Source: Stenotrophomonas maltophilia
Lineage (GTDB): Bacteria; Pseudomonadota; Gammaproteobacteria; Xanthomonadales; Xanthomonadaceae
Reading direction: 5' to 3'
Length of the DNA: 35,503 bases
Assembly: GCA_002386405.1 (NCBI GenBank)
Contig: DGIP01000231.1
Span: 1 to 35,503, forward strand
Positions 30,314 through 35,503 of the stretch are shown piece by piece (position 1 is the stretch's first letter; each line of letters starts with the position of its first letter). Below the pieces are notes generated by a model. It was not told the origin of the DNA. It saw nothing but the letters and a program-made list of their open reading frames with translations, and made no database searches. The translations under genes were made by a program, and so were the position numbers.

Positions 30314-32379
30314 TGCCACTGGATTTGCCGTTGTTGCGCGCTGTTGCCGCGCCCCGCCCGCTGGCCTGGCTGGCACTGTCGTTGCTGGTCTGCACCACCG
30401 CCGCACACGCTGAACCGGTCACGGTGGCCAGCGCCAGCTCACCCGACGACATACTGACGGTCTCGCTGCAGCTGGATGGTGGCAACCCCAGCTACCGGGT
30501 CGAGCGCATGGGCCAGATCGTGGTGGCCGAATCAAAACTGGGCTTCCAGCTGCGCGACGGCCGCCTGGACCGCGACCTGGCGGTGCTCGGGCAGGACACG
30601 CGCAGCGTCGATGACACCTGGGAACAGCCTTGGGGCGAGCGCCGCAGCGTGCGCAACCACTACAACGAAGTCACCGTGCACCTGGGCGAGCGCAGCGGTG
30701 CCAAGCGTCGGCTGGACGTGGTGTTCCGCGTCTACGACGACGGCCTGGGCTTCCGCTACCACTTCCCGCAGCAGCCGGGCCTGCGCGAGGCGATCATCGA
30801 TGACGAGCTGACCGAATTCGCCATTGCCCCGCAATCCACCGCCTGGTGGATCCCGGCCGGCGAGCCGATCCATTACGAATACCTGTACCAGCGCACGCCG
30901 CTGGACCAGGTGCCGCTGGCACATACCCCGCTCACCCTGCGCAGCCACGACGGCCTGCATGTGGCGATCCACGAGGCGGCACTGGTCGATTACGCCGGCA
31001 TGTGGCTGCGGCGCACCGAGGGCCAGCGCCTGCGCGCCCAGCTGTCACCGTCGGCCGAAGGCTGGAAGGTGCGCCGCACCCTGCCCTTCGATACGCCCTG
31101 GCGCACGCTGCAGATCAGCGACACCGCCGGCGGGCTGGTGGAATCCAACCTGATCCTCAACCTCAACGAACCCAACGCACTGGGCGATGTGAGCTGGGTG
31201 AAGCCGTCCAAGTACCTGGGCGTGTGGTGGTCGATGCATCTGGATGAAGAAAGCTGGGCCACCGGCCCGAAGCATGCGGCGACCACGGCAAAGACGAAGA
31301 AGGTGATCGACTTCGCCGCCAGGCACGGCTTCCGCGGCGTGCTGGTGGAAGGCTGGAACCCGGGCTGGGATGGCAACTGGGTCGGCAACGGCTACGACTT
31401 CGATTTCACCCGCGCCACCCCGGACTTCGACATCGAGGCGCTGTCGGCCTACGGCGCGAAAAAAGGCGTGCACCTCATCGGCCACCACGAAACCGGTTGC
31501 GCGATCGAGCACTACGAAGACCAGCTGGGCGCAGCCTTGGACCTGTATGCGCGGCTGGGCGTGGATTCGTTCAAGAGCGGCTATGTCTGCGATGACGGCC
31601 AGGTGGACCGGCGCAATCCGGCCGGCGGCCCGTTGTGGCGCGAGTGGCACGACGGCCAGTTCATGGCCCGCCATCACCTGAAGGTGGTGCAGGAAGCAGC
31701 CAAACGGCACATCTCGGTGAATCCGCACGAGCCGATCAAGGACACCGGACTGCGCCGCACCTACCCGAACTGGATCTCGCGCGAAGGCGCACGCGGCATG
31801 GAGTACAACGCCTGGGGCCAGCCGCCGAACCCGCCCGAACACGAGGTCAACCTGGTGTTCACCCGGCTGCTGTCCGGGCCGATGGATTACACCCCCGGCA
31901 TCCTCAGCCTGAAGGGCCGCTACGGCCAGGCGATTCCCAGCACGCTGGCCCGCCAGCTGGCGCTGTACGTGGTGATCTACAGCCCGATCCAGATGGCCGC
32001 CGACCTGCCCGAGCATTATGAACAGCACCGCGAGGCGTTCCGCTTCATCGAGGATGTGGCCGTGGACTGGGATGACACCCGCGTGCTCGATGGCGAGGTG
32101 GGCGACTACGTGACCATCGCGCGCAAGGACCGCCACAGCCGCGACTGGTTCCTGGGCAGCATCACCGATGAGCACGGCCGTTCGCTGCCGGTGCCGCTGT
32201 CGTTCCTCGAGCCCGGCGTGCGTTACCGCGCCGAGATCTACCGCGACGGAGACGGTGCCGATTACCAGCGCAACCCGTTCGCGTTCAAGCGCGAAACCCG
32301 CGAGGTCACCAGTGCGGACACTTTGAACATCGTGCTGGCACCGGGCGGTGGGCAGGCCATTCGGTTTACCCCGATGTAA
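30313..32379 (+). CDS. susB: GH97 alpha-glucosidase, SusB-like
   Basis: A 688-residue secreted or periplasmic GH97 enzyme, signal peptide at residues 1-33 (ending AHAE). The N-terminal beta-sandwich domain (about 35-290) is followed by the TIM-barrel and a C-terminal beta domain. The inverting-type triad is present and spaced as in Bacteroides SusB: Glu393 in GHHETG, Glu473 in NPHEPIKDTG and Glu497 in ARGMEYNAW. The last two are 24 residues apart, as in the model enzyme. It hydrolyses short alpha-glucans from the non-reducing end. It is divergent from the glycosidase-transporter-amylase operon across operator 1. Confidence 0.95.
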   Translation: MPLDLPLLRAVAAPRPLAWLALSLLVCTTAAHAEPVTVASASSPDDILTVSLQLDGGNPSYRVERMGQIVVAESKLGFQLRDGRLDRDLAVLGQDTRSVDDTWEQPWGERRSVRNHYNEVTVHLGERSGAKRRLDVVFRVYDDGLGFRYHFPQQPGLREAIIDDELTEFAIAPQSTAWWIPAGEPIHYEYLYQRTPLDQVPLAHTPLTLRSHDGLHVAIHEAALVDYAGMWLRRTEGQRLRAQLSPSAEGWKVRRTLPFDTPWRTLQISDTAGGLVESNLILNLNEPNALGDVSWVKPSKYLGVWWSMHLDEESWATGPKHAATTAKTKKVIDFAARHGFRGVLVEGWNPGWDGNWVGNGYDFDFTRATPDFDIEALSAYGAKKGVHLIGHHETGCAIEHYEDQLGAALDLYARLGVDSFKSGYVCDDGQVDRRNPAGGPLWREWHDGQFMARHHLKVVQEAAKRHISVNPHEPIKDTGLRRTYPNWISREGARGMEYNAWGQPPNPPEHEVNLVFTRLLSGPMDYTPGILSLKGRYGQAIPSTLARQLALYVVIYSPIQMAADLPEHYEQHREAFRFIEDVAVDWDDTRVLDGEVGDYVTIARKDRHSRDWFLGSITDEHGRSLPVPLSFLEPGVRYRAEIYRDGDGADYQRNPFAFKRETREVTSADTLNIVLAPGGGQAIRFTPM

Positions 32380-32383
32380 ATGC

Positions 32384-32436
32384 GTAACGACCAACGGTCG
32401 TTACCTACCGCGGTAGGGCACGACCGTTGGTCGTGC
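32384..32436. repeat. SMAG/GTAG REP dimer, with a degenerate third element following
   Basis: GTAACGACC-AAC-GGTCGTTAC-CTAC (32384-32408) and GTAG-G-CACGACC-GTT-GGTCGTG (from 32413) form a pair of opposed hairpins 4 bases apart, just after the GH97 stop. A half-decayed element (CCACGGTCGGCATCTGC, 32454-32470) follows with its stem broken. The pair probably also ends or protects the GH97 transcript. Confidence 0.88.
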
Positions 32437-32472
32437 TGCTGATGTAATCGATTCCACGGTCGGCATCTGCAT

Positions 32473-32486
32473 TGAATACGTATGCA
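32473..32486. promoter_or_regulatory. Putative LacI-family operator 2 (TGAATACGTATGCA)
   Basis: The exact reverse complement of operator 1, located about 125 bases upstream of the TonB-receptor start. It places the receptor in the same regulon as the glycosidase, transporter, amylase and GH97 genes. Confidence 0.78.
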
Positions 32487-32598
32487 GGGTGATTCGCCGC
32501 GCGAAGCCGCTGCCTACCATAGCCACGCAGTCAACGGCCACCGCGCCAAGACGCGCCCGGGTGATCCGGGCAACCACAATTCAGTTTGGCAACATTGC

Positions 32599-32611
32599 CT
32601 GGGAGGGGAAA
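32599..32611 (+). promoter_or_regulatory. Shared leader/ribosome-site block, second copy
   Basis: CTGGGAGGGGAAA immediately before the TonB-receptor ATG, identical to 30301-30313. It decides the start at 32612 over the longer frame from 32489. Confidence 0.6.
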
Positions 32612-35374
32612 ATGTTGAATCGCAAGCGCAGCGCGCTGAGTATCGCGCTGGCCGTCGCCCTGACGCCGTCATTGGCGTTGGCGCAGTCCACCACCACCGA
32701 TCCGGGCACCACCCCGCCGGCCGGTAGCGCCGCAACCGACCTGGATACCATCCAGGTGACCGGCATCCGCCGCGGCATTGAAAACGCCATTGCGATCAAG
32801 CAGGACGCCACCTCGGTGGTCGAAGTGATCTCGGCGGAAGACATCGGCAAGCTCCCGGATGTGAGCATTGCCGAATCGCTGGCCCGCCTGCCCGGCCTGG
32901 CCGCACAGCGCGTGGCCGGCCGTGCCCAGGTGATCAGCGTGCGCGGCCTGTCGCCCGACTTCGCCACCACCCTGCTCAACGGGCGTGAAGTGGTCAGCAC
33001 GGGCGACAACCGCAGCGTGGAGTTCGACCAGTACCCGTCCGAGCTGGTCAACGGCGTGACCGTGTACAAGACCCCGGATGGAGCACTGGTCGGCCAGGGC
33101 CTGTCGGGCACCATCGACATGCAGACCGTGCGCCCGCTGGCGTTCGGCGAGCGCGTGATCGCGCTCAGCGGCCGCTATTCGAAGAACTCGCTGGGCAAGG
33201 CCGCCAACGTGGACGCGTTCGGCAACCGCTTCAGCGCCAGCTACATCGACCAGTTCGCCGAAGACACCTGGGGCATCGCGCTGGGCTACGCGCACAGCGA
33301 CAACCCGATCCAGGAAAACCAGGTCGGCCTGTACGAGCCGTGGACCACCGAGCAGACCGACCAGGGCAACCGCCCCGGCGTGGCACCGGGCACCGCGTTC
33401 TCCGACGGCATCAAGGCGCTGCGCCGTACCGGCAACGCCAAGCGTGACGGCTACATGGCCACCGTGCAGTTCCGCCCGTCCAACGTGTGGACCAGCACGC
33501 TGGACATGTTCCACACCAAAGCCGAGCAGATCGACACCGCCAACCAGTTCGAGGTCAACCTCAGCAACTACAACGGCGGTTACACCCCGGGCCTGCTGAT
33601 CACCAATCCGCAGGTGAACGGCAACGGCACCTTCACCGGCGGCACCGCCAGCGGCGTGTACCCGCTGGTGCGCGGCATGTACAACAAGCGCGAAGACAAG
33701 ATCGACGCGTTCGGCTGGAACAACGAGCTGACCTTCGACAGCTTCAAGCTCACCGCCGATGTGAACTACTCCAAGGCCACCCGCGATGAGCTGAACCTGG
33801 AGAACAACCTGCAGCTCACCCCGATGCCGCAGCTGGACACCATCGGGCTGACCATCAACCCGGATGGCTTCTCGCAGATCCGCCCGGGCCTGGACTACTC
33901 CAACCCCGAAGCGCTGTACCTGACCAACACCATCTACGGCTCCGGCTACGGCAAGGTGCCGCAGGTGGAAGACCGCCTGAAGGGCGGGCGCCTGCAGGGC
34001 ACGTTCAACATGCCCGAAGCGCTGTCGTGGTTCCAGGACGTGGACGTGGGCGTGAATTACGCCGACCGCCGCAAGGAAAAGACCCAGGCCGAAGGCAACA
34101 TCCTGCTCGGCGCGCAGGGCGACGCCAACGTCGCCGGCGACCTGCAGTACGCCCCGGTCAACCTGGGCTTTGCCGGCATCGGCTACATCCCGGCCTGGAA
34201 CGTACCGGCCGCGGTGGACCGCTACATGACGTTCAACCCGGTCACCAACCTGGACTACCTGATTCCCAAGTCGTGGGTGGTGCAGGAAAAGACCACCACC
34301 GCCTGGGTGCGCGCCAACATCAACACCGACATCGGTGACGTGCGCGTGCGCGGCAACATCGGCGTGCAGATGATCACCACCGACCAGAGCTCGCAGTCGA
34401 ACTACTTCGACCGCTCGCGTCCGGCCGGCCAGGAAGTACTGCCGATCGATGAAGGCAAGAAGTACACCGATTGGCTGCCGAGCTTGAACCTGGCCTTCAC
34501 CTTCCCGTACCAGCAGACCCTGCGCTTCGCGGTGGCCAAGCAGGTCGCGCGCCCGCGCGTGGACCAGATGCGCGCCGGCCTGGAGTTCGGCGTGGACACG
34601 GCCACCGGCAAGCCGGGCGGCAGCGGCGGCAACCCGCTGCTGGATCCGTGGCGCGCCAATGCCATCGACCTGTCGTACGAGAAGTACTTCGGCGAGAAGG
34701 CGTACGTGGCGGCGGCGGTGTTCTACAAGGACCTGAAGAGCTACGTCTACACCCAGTCGGTGGACGACTACGACTTCAGCAACCTGCTGGCCAGCTACGT
34801 GCCGCCGCCGGGCATGATCGTGCCGGTGCAGACCACCGGCACCTTCTCGGCGCCGCAGAACGGCGAAGGCGGCACCCTGCGTGGCCTGGAACTGACCGCC
34901 TCGTTCCCGCTGGAAATGCTGGCCGACCCGCTGCTGGGCTTCGGCGTGCAGGCCAGCGCGACGTTCAACGACAGCGACATCAAGATCATGGACCCGGAAA
35001 GCGCCTCCAGCGTGGGTACCGATCCGATCAGCCTGCCGGGCCTGTCCAAGCGCGTCTACAACTTCACCGCCTATTACGAGCGCAATGGGTTTGAAGCGCG
35101 CGTGAGCCAGCGTCGTCGTTCGGACTTCATCGGTGAAATCGGCAACTTCAACGGCAACCGCACGCTGCGTTACGTGGTGGGCGAGAACGTGACCGACGCG
35201 CAGGTGAGCTACACCTTCGCCGACGACAGCGCGCTGCACGGCCTGACCCTGCTGCTGCAGGGAAGCAACCTGACCAACGAGCCGTACCGCACGTACGCCG
35301 GCACCAAGGATCGCCCGCTGGAATACATCGAGTGGGGCCGTACCTACATGCTGGGTGTGAACTACAAGTTCTGA
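32612..35374 (+). CDS. TonB-dependent outer-membrane receptor (maltodextrin uptake)
   Basis: A 920-residue receptor. The signal peptide is about residues 1-24 (ALAQ). The plug domain includes the DLDTIQVTGIRRG TonB-box region, EVISAEDIGKLPDVSIAESL and RVAGRAQVISVRGLSPDF. The 22-strand barrel follows and ends in the aromatic YMLGVNYKF, the usual C-terminal outer-membrane signature. The frame extends upstream to 32489, but GGGAGGGG fixes the ATG at 32612. Receptors of this kind in Xanthomonadaceae carry maltodextrins to the periplasm, where the GH97 and amylase products can be processed. The substrate is inferred from neighbours and the shared operator. Confidence 0.94.
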   Translation: MLNRKRSALSIALAVALTPSLALAQSTTTDPGTTPPAGSAATDLDTIQVTGIRRGIENAIAIKQDATSVVEVISAEDIGKLPDVSIAESLARLPGLAAQRVAGRAQVISVRGLSPDFATTLLNGREVVSTGDNRSVEFDQYPSELVNGVTVYKTPDGALVGQGLSGTIDMQTVRPLAFGERVIALSGRYSKNSLGKAANVDAFGNRFSASYIDQFAEDTWGIALGYAHSDNPIQENQVGLYEPWTTEQTDQGNRPGVAPGTAFSDGIKALRRTGNAKRDGYMATVQFRPSNVWTSTLDMFHTKAEQIDTANQFEVNLSNYNGGYTPGLLITNPQVNGNGTFTGGTASGVYPLVRGMYNKREDKIDAFGWNNELTFDSFKLTADVNYSKATRDELNLENNLQLTPMPQLDTIGLTINPDGFSQIRPGLDYSNPEALYLTNTIYGSGYGKVPQVEDRLKGGRLQGTFNMPEALSWFQDVDVGVNYADRRKEKTQAEGNILLGAQGDANVAGDLQYAPVNLGFAGIGYIPAWNVPAAVDRYMTFNPVTNLDYLIPKSWVVQEKTTTAWVRANINTDIGDVRVRGNIGVQMITTDQSSQSNYFDRSRPAGQEVLPIDEGKKYTDWLPSLNLAFTFPYQQTLRFAVAKQVARPRVDQMRAGLEFGVDTATGKPGGSGGNPLLDPWRANAIDLSYEKYFGEKAYVAAAVFYKDLKSYVYTQSVDDYDFSNLLASYVPPPGMIVPVQTTGTFSAPQNGEGGTLRGLELTASFPLEMLADPLLGFGVQASATFNDSDIKIMDPESASSVGTDPISLPGLSKRVYNFTAYYERNGFEARVSQRRRSDFIGEIGNFNGNRTLRYVVGENVTDAQVSYTFADDSALHGLTLLLQGSNLTNEPYRTYAGTKDRPLEYIEWGRTYMLGVNYKF

Positions 35375-35402
35375 TCCAGGCGTAGAAGCACGAACGAAGA
35401 AC

Positions 35403-35427
35403 CCGCTGCGCGAGCAGCGGTTTTTTT
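35403..35427 (+). terminator. Intrinsic terminator after the TonB receptor gene
   Basis: CCGCTGC-GCGA-GCAGCGG (7-bp stem, GNRA tetraloop) is followed by seven T. It lies 29 bases after the receptor stop codon, so the receptor is the last gene of its transcript. The remaining 76 bases of the window show no feature. Confidence 0.93.
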
Positions 35428-35503
35428 GTTGTGGGTTCGTTGTGAATCAAACGCGGCTGCCGGTGAATCGAGCGCCGGGCCGCCATACCCTTTCCGGCGA
35501 ATG

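Noticed and set aside
32669..35239. 856-codon minus-strand open frame opposite the TonB receptor
   Set aside because: Val/His/Gln-rich shadow with no domain, while the plus strand encodes a full receptor with signal peptide and C-terminal aromatic.
1..35503. CRISPR arrays, tRNA and rRNA genes
   Set aside because: No regularly spaced repeats with unique spacers and no tRNA cloverleaf or rRNA-like stretch were recognised on either strand.

Overview
The window reads as a high-GC gammaproteobacterial chromosome, most likely Stenotrophomonas (Xanthomonadaceae). The main evidence is seven short GTAG-type REP hairpins of the kind known in S. maltophilia as SMAG elements: a GTAG end, a perfect 8-9 bp stem and a 3-nt loop. 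The SSB, GH97 and TonB-receptor proteins also fit that family. Assignments come from reading motifs by eye; no database was searched.

Left block (1-8916): aromatic catabolism. After the tail of one LysR regulator come a second LysR gene (minus) and, divergent from it, a small ABM-fold monooxygenase and a 4-oxalocrotonate-type tautomerase. A compact minus-strand operon follows, transcribed catB-catC-catA-catI-catJ-catF-catD. It encodes every step from catechol to succinyl-CoA plus acetyl-CoA. A divergent catR lies beyond it. The 154-bp catB-catR gap holds two perfect ATAC-N7-GTAT sites exactly 60 bp apart, the motif known for the BenM/CatM regulators.

Middle block (8917-16550): mobile-element territory. 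It carries a truncated exonuclease, an orphan MbcA/ParS-like antitoxin, a NIF-type HAD protein and an orphan HipB-like XRE regulator. Next is a four-gene overlapping operon of three divergent tyrosine recombinases plus a small coiled-coil protein. This layout matches the ginABCD operon of GInt genomic islands. It abuts the ssb terminator, where an octamer TATCAACA occurs three times (two direct, one inverted) and marks a candidate attachment site. Gene content and the lack of SMAG repeats left of ssb suggest that some or all of the left half, possibly including the cat operon, is island cargo. The far island end was not found.

Right block (16555-35503): resident chromosome. It holds ssb, a secreted hypothetical protein, a DEDD-type exonuclease, a LacI-family regulator, a DUF5694 protein, a two-gene KaiC-like ATPase / hybrid histidine kinase operon and an SseB-like protein. 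A maltose/maltodextrin (starch) utilisation locus completes it: a minus-strand operon (six-hairpin glycosidase, GPH-type MFS transporter, secreted alpha-amylase), a plus-strand GH97 alpha-glucosidase (susB-like) and a TonB-dependent receptor. The same 14-bp dyad (TGCATACGTATTCA) lies upstream of the glycosidase/GH97 divergent pair and, inverted, upstream of the receptor. It is a likely LacI-family operator joining the locus into one regulon.
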